Below are positions 44,265 through 54,482 of a stretch of DNA of 64,000 nucleotides, in pieces. The stretch comes from Rhizobacter sp964253025 (GTDB lineage: Bacteria; Pseudomonadota; Gammaproteobacteria; Burkholderiales; Burkholderiaceae_C): contig NZ_CAXUQC020000001.1 of the NCBI RefSeq assembly GCF_964253025.1, forward strand, positions 3,596,001 through 3,660,000. The letters are read 5' to 3'. The notes beneath the pieces were generated by a model. The model was given only the letters and a program-made list of their open reading frames with translations. It had not been told where the DNA came from and did no database searches. How positions within the stretch are numbered: position 1 is the first letter of the stretch; each line of letters starts with the position of its first letter. A program made the position numbers and the translations under genes.

Positions 44265-44322
44265 CCCGTCGGCCGACGGCTGTCGGCCTCGCCCGTTCCG
44301 CCTTCCCGATAAGGAGCCCCCG

Positions 44323-46014
44323 ATGTCAATGCGCTGGACCCTGAAGACCCTCACCGCCGCACTTGCGCTCGTCGCCCTGCCCTGGTCTGCCGCGGCTCAA
44401 GGCGCACCGCAGTACGGCGGGCAGCTGACCATCGGCACGCCGTACATCACGCTCACCGCCCTGTCATGGGACCCCGCCGATTTCAACTGGAAGCACAACG
44501 TGGACACCGGGTTGGTGTACGAACAGCTCTTCGCGGCCGACCTCGGCAAGTCCAAGCGCAATGGCGGCAAGTTTCCCTTCTACGCGGACGCCTGGCTGCA
44601 TCCGGAGGCGCTGCGCGGTGAACTGGCCGAGAAGTGGGAGTGGAAGCAGAACCCGCTGCGGGTGGAGATCCAGCTGCGCAAAGGCGTCATGTTCCCCGCC
44701 AAGGCGGGCGTCATGGAGGCCCGCGAACTGACGGCCGAGGATGTCGTCTTCAGCTACGAGCGGCTCAACAAGAGCTCGAAGAAGATCGCCGGCTACTTCG
44801 ACCATATCGACAAGGTGGAGGCGACGGGCAAGCACACGGTGGTGTTCACCTTCAACAGCTACAACGCCGAATGGGACTACCGCTTCGGCTGGGGCTACTA
44901 CTCCGCGATCGTGCCCAAGGAGGTCGTGGCCGCCGGGGCGAACAACTGGCGCAACGCCAACGGCACGGGCCCCTACATGCTGTCCGACTACGTGCAGGGC
45001 AACTCCTTCAGCTACACGAAGAACACCGGCTACTGGGACAGCGAGACCATCGGCGGCAAGGCCTACAAGCTGCCGTTCGCCGACAAGATCGTCTACCGCA
45101 CGATCAAGGACGAATCCACCTGGCTCACCGCCCTGCGGACCGGCAAGATCGACGTGCTGGAGGCGGTGCGCTGGAGTGCGGTGGACGAACTGAAGCGGAG
45201 TGCGCCGCAACTGAAGTGGTCGCGCTGGCTCGGCATGACCAGCACCTACCTCGCCATGCGCATGGACACCAAGCCGTTCGATGACATCCGCGTACGCCGT
45301 GCACTCAACATGGCGGTGAACAAGCAGGAGATCCTCAAGTCGTACTTCGGCGGCCATGCCGAAATGCTCGGCTTTCCCCAGCATCCGGACTACATCGGTT
45401 CCTACGAGCCGCTCGACGCCATGCCGCCGTCGGTGAAGGAGCTCTTCACCTACGACCCGGTCAAGGCGAAGAAGCTGCTGGCCGAGGCCGGCTACCCGAA
45501 CGGCTTCACGTTCAAGGTCCAGGCCACGAGCGTCAGCATGGAGCAGGACCTGCTCGCCATGCTGGGCGCCTACCTGGCCAAGGTCGGCGTGAAGATGGAA
45601 GTGCAGCAGTTGGAGTACGGCGCCTTCCTCTCGGCGATGACGACCAAGAAGCACGCAGCCGGCTACTTCATGACCAACTCGCCCACCAATCCCACGACCT
45701 CGCTGCGCAAGCAGTTCGTCACCGGGCAGCAGTGGAACGTCTCCATGTACGCCGATGCCGACTTCGACCGCCGCTTCAACGCCATCCTGGTGGAGCCCGA
45801 CGAGCGCCGCCGGCTGGCGATGACCAAGCTGATGACGCGCGAGGTGCTCGAGAAGGCGCCGTACATCTGGCTGCCGGTGCAGTACACCTACACCGCCTGG
45901 TGGCCCTGGGTGAAGAACTACGGTGGCGAGCTGCGTGCGGGCGCCGTGCGCCCGGGCCCCATCCACGCCCGCATGTGGGTCGACCAGGAACTGAAGAAGA
46001 AGATGGGTTTCTGA
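44323..46014 (+). CDS. Peptide-type ABC transporter substrate-binding protein (DppA/OppA family)
   Basis: This 563-residue periplasmic binding protein has a signal peptide (MRWTLKTLTAALALVALPWSAAAQG) and the cluster C binding-protein fold. Seen are LTAEDVVFSYERLNKSSKK near 130-150, ANGTGPYMLSDYVQGNSF near 215 and DIRVRRALNMAVNKQEIL near 320. GAPQYGGQL follows the signal. AAGGAG lies 9 bases before the start at 44323. The position between the permease and ATPase genes supports one transport system. The ligand cannot be read from the sequence; a non-peptide ligand is possible. Confidence 0.94.
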   Translation: MSMRWTLKTLTAALALVALPWSAAAQGAPQYGGQLTIGTPYITLTALSWDPADFNWKHNVDTGLVYEQLFAADLGKSKRNGGKFPFYADAWLHPEALRGELAEKWEWKQNPLRVEIQLRKGVMFPAKAGVMEARELTAEDVVFSYERLNKSSKKIAGYFDHIDKVEATGKHTVVFTFNSYNAEWDYRFGWGYYSAIVPKEVVAAGANNWRNANGTGPYMLSDYVQGNSFSYTKNTGYWDSETIGGKAYKLPFADKIVYRTIKDESTWLTALRTGKIDVLEAVRWSAVDELKRSAPQLKWSRWLGMTSTYLAMRMDTKPFDDIRVRRALNMAVNKQEILKSYFGGHAEMLGFPQHPDYIGSYEPLDAMPPSVKELFTYDPVKAKKLLAEAGYPNGFTFKVQATSVSMEQDLLAMLGAYLAKVGVKMEVQQLEYGAFLSAMTTKKHAAGYFMTNSPTNPTTSLRKQFVTGQQWNVSMYADADFDRRFNAILVEPDERRRLAMTKLMTREVLEKAPYIWLPVQYTYTAWWPWVKNYGGELRAGAVRPGPIHARMWVDQELKKKMGF

Positions 46015-46016
46015 CC

Positions 46017-46989
46017 ATGGCCGAGCCGCTGCTGCGCGTGCGCGGGCTCACCACCCGCTTCAAGACCGACCGTGGCCTGGTCGCCGCGGTGGACGATGTC
46101 TCGTTCGACGTGGACGCCGGCGAGACGTTGGCCATCGTCGGCGAGTCGGGTTCAGGCAAGAGCGTGACCGCCATGTCCATCATGCGGCTCATTCCCTCGC
46201 CTCCCGGGCGCATCGAACGGGGCGAGATCCTGTTTGCCGGGCAGGACCTGCTCAAGCTGACCGACGCGCAGATGAGGTCGGTGCGCGGCAACCGGATTGC
46301 CATGATCTTCCAGGAGCCGATGTCATCGCTGAACCCGGCTCTGACCGTCGGCTACCAGATCGCCGAGCCCATGAACCTCCACCGACGCCTGCCCTGGCGG
46401 CAGGCCCTCGACAAGGCGGTGGAACTCATCTCGCGCGTGCGGATGCCGGATGCGCAGTCCCGGCGTGACGCCTATCCGCACCAGTTCTCGGGCGGCATGC
46501 GCCAGCGCGCCATGATCGCCATGGCCATGGCGTGCGAGCCGCAACTGATCATTGCCGACGAGCCCACTACTGCCCTCGACGTGACGGTGCAGGCGCAGAT
46601 CCTCGATCTGCTGAAGGAGCTCGCCACCAAGGTGAACTCGGCGCTCATCCTCATCACCCACGACCTGGGCGTCGTCGCCCGCTACGCCGATCGGGTCGTC
46701 GTGATGTACGCCGGCCGGGTGGTCGAGACCGCACCCGCGTCCGACCTGTACCGACGCCCTCGCCATCCGTACACCCAGGGCCTGATGGCCTCCGTCCCGC
46801 GGCTCGACAGCGACACCGCGCAGCGCCTGATCCCGATCGAAGGCCAGCCTCCCGACCTGGCCGCGCTGCCCGGCGGCTGCGCCTTCGCGCCGCGCTGCCG
46901 CCTCGCCATGGACCGGTGCCGCACCGAACGTCCGGTGCTCATGGAAGTCCCCGGTTCGGGCCCTCGTCACATGAAAGCGTGCTTCGCCG

Positions 46990-46997
<8 letters not shown>
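46017..46997 (+). CDS. Peptide-type ABC transporter ATP-binding protein (DppD-like)
   Basis: This 326-residue ATPase has Walker A VGESGSGKSVTAMSIM near residues 41-56, signature FSGGMRQRAMIAMAMA near 156-171, Walker B LIIADEPTTALDVT near 176-189 and the H-loop ILITHDLGVVARYADRV near 208. The C-terminal oligopeptide-binding extension with Cys residues (GGCAFAPRCRLAMDRCRTER) near 285-305 is typical of DppD/OppD, where Cys-bound Fe-S clusters have been found in some members. It starts 2 bases after the binding-protein gene. Confidence 0.95.
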
Positions 46998-48120
<1,123 letters not shown>

Positions 48121-48161
48121 CGGCATAATTCCCGACCTCTTTCTCGCGCCACCACCCTTCG

Positions 48162-49394
48162 ATGTCTGCCGTCCAGACCCAGCGTTATCAGGAAAAGCGC
48201 GAAGCCATCCTCAGTGCCGCGGCCTTGCAGTTCAACCAGCATGGCGTCAAGGGCGCCACCCTGGCCGAGATCGCCAGCAGCGTGGGGCTCGTGACCAACA
48301 GCGTCACCTACTACTACCGCAAGAAGGAAGACCTCGCGAGCGCCTGCTTCCAGCGCTCGATCGACGCCTTCATGCAGGTGGCGACGGCCGCGGCGGCCGA
48401 GCGCCACGTGACCGCGCGCATCGTTGCCTACTGCCGCGGCCTGGCCCGGCTGTTCGCTGCGGTCGACGAAGGCAGCCATCCGCCCCTCGTGCTGTTCAAT
48501 GACATGCGGGCCCTGCCGAGCCCGCAGTTCGAGGCGGTGTCGAAGGCCTACACCGCGATGTTCAGGAAGGTCCGCGATTTGCTGCGCTCGCCGGAGACGG
48601 CGAGCCTCAGCCGGGCGGACCTGTCCACCCGCGCCTACGCCCTGCTGTCGCTGGGCCACTGGATGCGTGCATGGATCGCGCGGCACGAGATCGTCGAGTA
48701 CGTCGACGTGGCAGACCGCGTGAGCGACATCGTCATCCGCGGCAGCGCGCCCGACCCGGCCGCCTGGACGGCGGCCAGCGAGCAGGAGCGCAGCTGGACG
48801 TTCCGGCGGGATGCCGATCCCACGGCCGAGGCCTTCCTGCGCGCCGCCTCCCACATGGTGAACGAGCAGGGCTACCGCGGTGCCTCGGTCGACAAGATCT
48901 CCGCCATGCTCAATGTCACCAAGGGCTCGTTCTACCACCACAACGACAACAAGGAAGACCTGGTCTGGGCCTGCTTCGAGCGGAGCTTCGACATCATCCG
49001 CACCGCCCTCACCCTCGCCGACCGGGACTTCGGCAGCGGTTGGGAACGCGCCTGCGCGTCCACACGGGCCCTGGCCCGCTTCCAGTTGTCGGCCGAAGGA
49101 CCGATGCTCCGCCACGGCGCCATCACGGCGCTCACCGACCCGGCCCGTCGCGCCGAGGTGACGCGCACCATGAACCGGCTGACCACGCGGCAGACCAGTG
49201 TGGTGATCGATGGCCTCATCGACGGCTCGGTGCGGCCGCTTGATCCTACCGTGGCCGGGCACATCGGCACCGGCATCATCAGCGGCGCGGCCGGCCTCGG
49301 CCACTGGGTGCAGGGTGTGACCGAACACAACGTGGCCGAACTCTACGTGCGGCCCATGTTCACCGGCATCCTCTGCCCGCCTGCTGCGCGCTGA
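48162..49394 (+). CDS. Tandem TetR-family regulator (two fused TetR units)
   Basis: This 410-residue protein is about twice the usual TetR length and contains two helix-turn-helix domains: one near residues 15-58 (GVKGATLAEIASSVGLVTNS, VTYYYRKKEDLASACF) and one near 228-272 (GYRGASVDKISAMLNVTKGS, FYHHNDNKEDLVWACF). Each is followed by an alpha-helical region of about 140 residues, as in the ligand-binding core of TetR. It would thus resemble a covalent TetR dimer with two non-identical halves. It follows the DppF-like gene by 41 bases on the same strand and is convergent with cphA, so its targets may be the peptide transporter, the cyanophycin genes or both. Confidence 0.9.
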   Translation: MSAVQTQRYQEKREAILSAAALQFNQHGVKGATLAEIASSVGLVTNSVTYYYRKKEDLASACFQRSIDAFMQVATAAAAERHVTARIVAYCRGLARLFAAVDEGSHPPLVLFNDMRALPSPQFEAVSKAYTAMFRKVRDLLRSPETASLSRADLSTRAYALLSLGHWMRAWIARHEIVEYVDVADRVSDIVIRGSAPDPAAWTAASEQERSWTFRRDADPTAEAFLRAASHMVNEQGYRGASVDKISAMLNVTKGSFYHHNDNKEDLVWACFERSFDIIRTALTLADRDFGSGWERACASTRALARFQLSAEGPMLRHGAITALTDPARRAEVTRTMNRLTTRQTSVVIDGLIDGSVRPLDPTVAGHIGTGIISGAAGLGHWVQGVTEHNVAELYVRPMFTGILCPPAAR

Positions 49395-49470
49395 GCGGGT
49401 TCAGCCCGCATCGATGAAGAGGCGCGCGCGTCGCCAGGAATGACGAGGTGCCGACACGGCACCGTCGCCC

Positions 49471-52041
49471 TCAGTCGGCCGCCGCCACCTTCGCCGCGAG
49501 GTGGGCCAGCGCCTCCTCGACCTGGTCGACCAGTACCAGGCACAGGTCGCCGGGCTGCAGGCGGTCGAGCGCGAGATCGATGGCGGCGAACTCGCCGCGC
49601 ACTTCATCGACCTGCTGCGTGCGCGGTGCATCGGCCAGGCCTTCGCGCAGCAGCGCCAGCACCTCGCCGTCCGCCCGCCCGCGCTGGCAGGCGTCCTGGA
49701 ACAGCACGACGTCGTCGAACGCCGCACCCAGAATCACGGTCTGTTCGCGGATGTCCTCGTCGCGGCGGTCGCCGGCGCCGCTGATCACGACCGAGCGGCG
49801 CGTGGCAGGCAGCGCGTCCACCGCCGCCACCAGCGCGCGCATCGCGTCCGGGTTGTGGCCGTAGTCGGCAATGACGGTCGCGCCGCGGTAGGTCATCACA
49901 TTGAAGCGGCCCGGCGCGTTGTCGGCATCGTTCGAGAAACTTGCCAGACCGCGGCGAATGGTGTCCGGGTGCAGGCCGAGGCCCCAGGCCGCGCCCACCG
50001 CGGCCATGGCGTTCTCAACCTGGAAGCCGATGGTGCCGTTGCGGGTGATGGGGATGTCGCGCAGGGGCACGCGCTCGCGCCAGGGCCCTTCGGCCGCGAC
50101 GATGGCGTCGCCGTCGACGTAGACGCAACGATGGCCCTGGGCCCTGTGCGTCGCCATGACGGGCTGCTGCCGATCTGCGGCGAAGAAGATCACCTGTCCC
50201 GGGCAGGTGGCCGCCATGCCGGCCACGATGGGATCGGCGGCATTGAGCACGGCGTAGCCGCGCGGCGCGACGTTCTGGACGATCACGCGCTTGAGCACGG
50301 CCAGGTCCTCGACGGTGGTGATGTAGTTGAGGCCGAGGTGATCGCCGGCACCGATGTTGGTGACGACGGCAACGTCGCAGCGATCGAAGCCCAGTCCCTC
50401 GCGCAGGACGCCGCCGCGGGCCGTTTCGAACACGGCGGCATCGACGTCGGGGTGCATGAGCACGTTGCGGGCGCTGCGCGGGCCGCTGCAGTCGCCACTG
50501 TCGATCTGGCGGCCGTTGACATAGACGCCATCGGTGTTGGTCATGCCCACCCGCATGCCGCTGGTCGCGACGACGTGGGCGATGAGTCGGGCGGTGGTCG
50601 TCTTGCCGTTGGTGCCGGTGACGGCCACGACCGGGATGCGGCCGTCGTCGCCATGCGCAAAGAGGTTGGCGACCATGGCCTCGCCCACGTTGCGGCCCTT
50701 GCCGAAGCTCGGCGACAGGTGCATGCGCAAGCCAGGAGCCGCATTGACCTCCACGATGCCGCCATGCTGCTCCTCGAGCGGCTTGAGCACGCTCTCGCAC
50801 ACGACGTCGACTCCGCAGATGTGCAGGCCGACCATCTGCGACGCCTCCACCGCGCGCGCGGCCACGTCGGGGTGCACGTCGTCGGTGACGTCCGTGGCGG
50901 TACCGCCCGTGCTGAGGTTGGCGTTGTTGCGAAGGATCACGCGCCGGCCCTTCTCGGGCACGGAGTCGGGTGCCAGGTCCTGCACCTTCAGGCGGGCGAC
51001 GGCGATGTCGTCGAAGCGGATCTTGGTGAGTGACGTGGCATGCCCTTCGCCCCGTCGCGGGTCGGCGTTCACGATGTCGACCAGTTCGCGCACCGTGTGC
51101 TGGCCGTCCCCGATGACCTGAGGCGGGTCGCGGCGGGCGGCCGCCACCAGGCGGTCACCGACGACGAGCAGGCGGAAGTCGTTGCCCGGCAGGAACTTCT
51201 CGACCATCACCTCGCCGTACTCGGCGGCCGCGCGGAAGGCGACCTCCAGGTGGTCGCGCGAGACGATGTTGACGGTGACGCCCTTGCCCTGGTTGCCATC
51301 CTGCGGCTTCACCACCACGGGCAGCCCGATCTCGTTGGCCACCTCCCACGCCTCGTCGACCGTCTTGACGGGCCGACCGAGCGGCACCGGCACGCCGGCG
51401 GAGCGCAGCAGCAGCTTGGTGAGGTCCTTGTCCTGGGCGATCGACTCCGCCACGGCACTGGTCGCGTCGAGTTCGGCGGCCTGGATGCGGCGCTGGCGCG
51501 AACCCCAGCCGAACTGGACGAGGCTGCCCTCGGTCAGTCGGCGATACGGAATGCCGCGCGCCACCGCGGCATCCACGATGGCTCCGGTGCTCGGGCCGAG
51601 GCGAACGTCCTCGTCGATGTCGCGCAGTTCGGTGATGGCGGCGTTGACGTCGAAGGGGCGGTCATGGCGTGCCGCCTCGATGAGCGCCTGGGCCAGCTCG
51701 AACGCCTTGCGGCCGACCGGCTCCTCGCTGTACTCCACCACCACCTGGAACACGCCGGGTTCGACGGTCGCCGAGGTGCGGCTGAAGGTGACGGGGCAAC
51801 CCGCCTGGGCCTGGAGCGCCAGGGCCGCGATCTCGAGCACGTGGGCCAGCGAGATGCTGCCCACGTGGCCGCGCGGACGCAGCTCGCCGATGCTCGGAAA
51901 CAGCGCGCGAAGGCGCGGCTCGAATCCGGGGATGTCCCGCTTGGACAATTCGCCCGGCTCGCAGGCCACGATGGCCTCGATCGCGGTGTGCCGGCTCCAG
52001 AGATTGGGGCCGCGCAAGGCCCGGATGCGGGAAACTTCCAT
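49471..52041 (-). CDS. cphA: Cyanophycin synthetase
   Basis: This 856-residue synthetase begins MEVSRIRALRGPNLWSRHTA. It has an N-terminal domain (to about 160), an ATP-grasp domain (about 200-470; AQDKDLTKLLLRSAGVPVPL, VVVKPQDGNQGKGVTVNI) and a Mur-ligase-like domain with an intact P-loop VTGTNGKTTTARLIAHVV near 473-490 and TRGGVLREGLGFDRCDVAVV near 550. It polymerises Asp and Arg into cyanophycin granules using ATP at both sites. The start at 52041 is chosen by family similarity; the frame is open another 97 codons upstream into the neighbour. It follows a second synthetase gene by 46 bases. Confidence 0.96.
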   Translation of the reverse strand: MEVSRIRALRGPNLWSRHTAIEAIVACEPGELSKRDIPGFEPRLRALFPSIGELRPRGHVGSISLAHVLEIAALALQAQAGCPVTFSRTSATVEPGVFQVVVEYSEEPVGRKAFELAQALIEAARHDRPFDVNAAITELRDIDEDVRLGPSTGAIVDAAVARGIPYRRLTEGSLVQFGWGSRQRRIQAAELDATSAVAESIAQDKDLTKLLLRSAGVPVPLGRPVKTVDEAWEVANEIGLPVVVKPQDGNQGKGVTVNIVSRDHLEVAFRAAAEYGEVMVEKFLPGNDFRLLVVGDRLVAAARRDPPQVIGDGQHTVRELVDIVNADPRRGEGHATSLTKIRFDDIAVARLKVQDLAPDSVPEKGRRVILRNNANLSTGGTATDVTDDVHPDVAARAVEASQMVGLHICGVDVVCESVLKPLEEQHGGIVEVNAAPGLRMHLSPSFGKGRNVGEAMVANLFAHGDDGRIPVVAVTGTNGKTTTARLIAHVVATSGMRVGMTNTDGVYVNGRQIDSGDCSGPRSARNVLMHPDVDAAVFETARGGVLREGLGFDRCDVAVVTNIGAGDHLGLNYITTVEDLAVLKRVIVQNVAPRGYAVLNAADPIVAGMAATCPGQVIFFAADRQQPVMATHRAQGHRCVYVDGDAIVAAEGPWRERVPLRDIPITRNGTIGFQVENAMAAVGAAWGLGLHPDTIRRGLASFSNDADNAPGRFNVMTYRGATVIADYGHNPDAMRALVAAVDALPATRRSVVISGAGDRRDEDIREQTVILGAAFDDVVLFQDACQRGRADGEVLALLREGLADAPRTQQVDEVRGEFAAIDLALDRLQPGDLCLVLVDQVEEALAHLAAKVAAAD

Positions 52042-52087
52042 CGTGTCGATTCGGTTGGTGTTCGGGGTGCGCTCGCGCCGCGGGCGG

Positions 52088-54298
52088 TCAGTGGCCGGCC
52101 GGAGCCGTGGCCACGGTGGAGGGCAGGAGGTCCCAGTCGAAGGTCTCGATGCCCGCGGCGACCAGGTCGAGCGAAATGCCCATCGCCCAGGCGGTGGTGA
52201 CCGCCGCCAGCAGCACCTGCTGGCGCGCGCCGCCGGCATCGCCGGTGACCAGAGGCGCCGCGCGCAGGCTGTGGAGCGTGACCTCGCTGTGCCCGGTCGC
52301 CAGCACGACCTGGCCGCGCCGGATGAAGGCAACGCGGCCCTCCGCCGCGCGGTGGGCCACGAGGCGCTCGTTCTCGCCCTCGGCGGCGTACAGGATCACC
52401 CCGCCGTCACTGAGCGAAGCCAGGTCCGCCACGCGCGGGTCGGCCGCGTTGAGCACGGCCACGCCGTCGGGCAGCACGACGTCGACCTGGGTGCGAAGCA
52501 CCTTGGCCATCTGGTCGGCTTCCTGGATGTCGTAGTGGCCGAGGCGCTCCCAGCCGTCGAAGTCGGTCACGACGCCGATGTGGCACCGGTCGTAGGCCAG
52601 GCCGTCGCGCAGGATGGACTCGGCGCCGTTCTCGATGACCGCGGCCTGCACCTGGCGGTTGATCAGCAGGCGGTGGGCGGGATCGAAGCTCGCCGAGTTG
52701 GTCTGCTCCACGCGACGGCGGTCGAGGAACAGGCCGTCCTGGCAGGCCAGGCCCACCTTGCGTCCGCTCAGGTGCACCAGCCAGGCCACCAGGCGGGCCA
52801 CGGTGCCGGTGTCGCGCGAGCCCGCCACGCCGATGACGGGAATGCGGCCCGCGCCCGCTTCGGTCTCGGGGAACAGGTGATCGACGATCGCCCGACCCAC
52901 CGGACGAGGCGCTCCCACTGCGGGCTTCAGGTGCATGAGGAGGCCCGGGCCCGCGTTCACCTCGACCACCGCGCCCCGCTGGACCTGGAGCGGCTTGCCG
53001 ATGTCTTCGCAGACCAGGTCCACACCTGCGATGTCGAGGCCGACCACGCGGGCGGCGAGCACCACGGCATGTTCCACATCGGGATGGACCTGGTCGGTGC
53101 AGTCGACCGACAGGTTGCCATTGCGCTGGATCAAGACCTGGCGACCCGCGGCCGGCACGGCCTCGGGTGACAAGCCCTGGCGCTGCAGATCGAGCAGCAC
53201 CGTGGCCTCGCGCGACAAGATGAGGTGGTTGAGCGGGTAGTCCTCGTTCTCGCCTCGACGCGGATCGGTGTTGAGCTGGGAATCGACCAGTTGTTCGACC
53301 GTCGAGCTGCCGTCGCCCGTCACGTAGGCGATGTCGCCGCGTGCCGCGGCAACCACCCGGCCGCCGACCACGAGAAGACGGTGCTCCTGGCCGCGGATGA
53401 AGCGCTCGACGAGCACGCCGCTGCCCTGCTCGAGCGCCACCTTGAAGGCGGCCTCGATGTCGGCGCGATCGCTCAGGTCCATGGTGACGCCGCGGCCGTG
53501 GTTGCCGTCGAGCGGCTTGACGACGACCGGCAGGCCGATGTCTTCCGCGGCATCCCAGGCTTCGGCGGGCGACGTGACCACACGGCCTTCCGGAACCGGG
53601 ACACCGACCGTCGAAAGCAGCTGCTTGGTCAGGTCTTTGTCGCCAGCGATGCCTTCGGCGATCGCGCTCGTCATCTCGGTCTCGGCCGTCCAGATGCGGC
53701 GCTGGCTCGCGCCATAGCCGAGTTGCACGAGGTTGCCGGCGTTCAGCCGGATGTGCGGAATGCCACGGTCCGTGGCGGCGCCGACGATGTGGGCGGTGCT
53801 CGGGCCGAGGTAGCAGGCGTCGACCTTCTCGCACAGGCGGGCGACGGCCGCTTCGACGTCGAAGGGTTCGTCGTTGATGGCTGCCATGAGCAGCCGGTGG
53901 CCTTCGGCCAGGGCGGCACGGGCCACCGTTTCCTCGCGCGCCCGGAAGACCATGCGGTAGACGCCGTGCTTCGAGGTGCTGCGGGTCTGGCCGAAGCCCG
54001 TGGGCATGCGTGCGAGGTTGAGCAACTCGATCACGACGTGCTCGAGGATGTGACCCGCCCAGGTGCCGGCTTCGAGGCGCTGCAGGAAGCCCCCGCGTTC
54101 ACCGACGCCGCAGTGATGCTCCATGAGCGCAGGCAGCATCTTGAGCAGACGCTCGTTGAAACCGGGCAGCAGGTTGGAAGGGTGGTCCTCGAGTTCGCCG
54201 AGGTCAAGCCAGACCTCGAGGACGGAACGGTAGGTCCAGATGTTGGGGCCACGCAGGTAGCGGATGCGCTGCAGCTGGATGTCGGCCTTCTTGGTCAT
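52088..54298 (-). CDS. Second cyanophycin synthetase-like protein with degenerate Mur-ligase domain
   Basis: This 736-residue protein is related to CphA: KADIQLQRIRYLRGPNIWTY at the start, an ATP-grasp domain (AGDKDLTKQLLSTVGVPVPE near 210, VVVKPLDGNHGRGVTMDL near 255) and a shorter Mur-ligase-like part. There the P-loop (GTNGKTTT in CphA) reads GVAGSRDTGTVARL near 488-501, lacking the Lys-Thr pair, so ATP use at that site is doubtful. The protein is 120 residues shorter than CphA, mostly in the C-terminal domain. CphA2 of cyanobacteria, which joins beta-Asp-Arg dipeptides using one active site, lost the same site; whether this one does likewise is inference. The start is 54298 or 54328. Confidence 0.9.
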   Translation of the reverse strand: MTKKADIQLQRIRYLRGPNIWTYRSVLEVWLDLGELEDHPSNLLPGFNERLLKMLPALMEHHCGVGERGGFLQRLEAGTWAGHILEHVVIELLNLARMPTGFGQTRSTSKHGVYRMVFRAREETVARAALAEGHRLLMAAINDEPFDVEAAVARLCEKVDACYLGPSTAHIVGAATDRGIPHIRLNAGNLVQLGYGASQRRIWTAETEMTSAIAEGIAGDKDLTKQLLSTVGVPVPEGRVVTSPAEAWDAAEDIGLPVVVKPLDGNHGRGVTMDLSDRADIEAAFKVALEQGSGVLVERFIRGQEHRLLVVGGRVVAAARGDIAYVTGDGSSTVEQLVDSQLNTDPRRGENEDYPLNHLILSREATVLLDLQRQGLSPEAVPAAGRQVLIQRNGNLSVDCTDQVHPDVEHAVVLAARVVGLDIAGVDLVCEDIGKPLQVQRGAVVEVNAGPGLLMHLKPAVGAPRPVGRAIVDHLFPETEAGAGRIPVIGVAGSRDTGTVARLVAWLVHLSGRKVGLACQDGLFLDRRRVEQTNSASFDPAHRLLINRQVQAAVIENGAESILRDGLAYDRCHIGVVTDFDGWERLGHYDIQEADQMAKVLRTQVDVVLPDGVAVLNAADPRVADLASLSDGGVILYAAEGENERLVAHRAAEGRVAFIRRGQVVLATGHSEVTLHSLRAAPLVTGDAGGARQQVLLAAVTTAWAMGISLDLVAAGIETFDWDLLPSTVATAPAGH

Positions 54299-54482
54299 GT
54301 GGGGCGGCTTTTTCGGCAAGGAGGTCATGACCGGCAAGACCCGGTCCAGGCCGCAATTGTGCGCCGTATGGAAGTGCTCCGCACCTTCGGAGACCACACG
54401 GAACGGCGCGCATCGGCGAGAATTCCTTGCACCGCCCCGGATCGCGGATCCCTGCATTGCCCCGCGGTACGCCATCATCACC

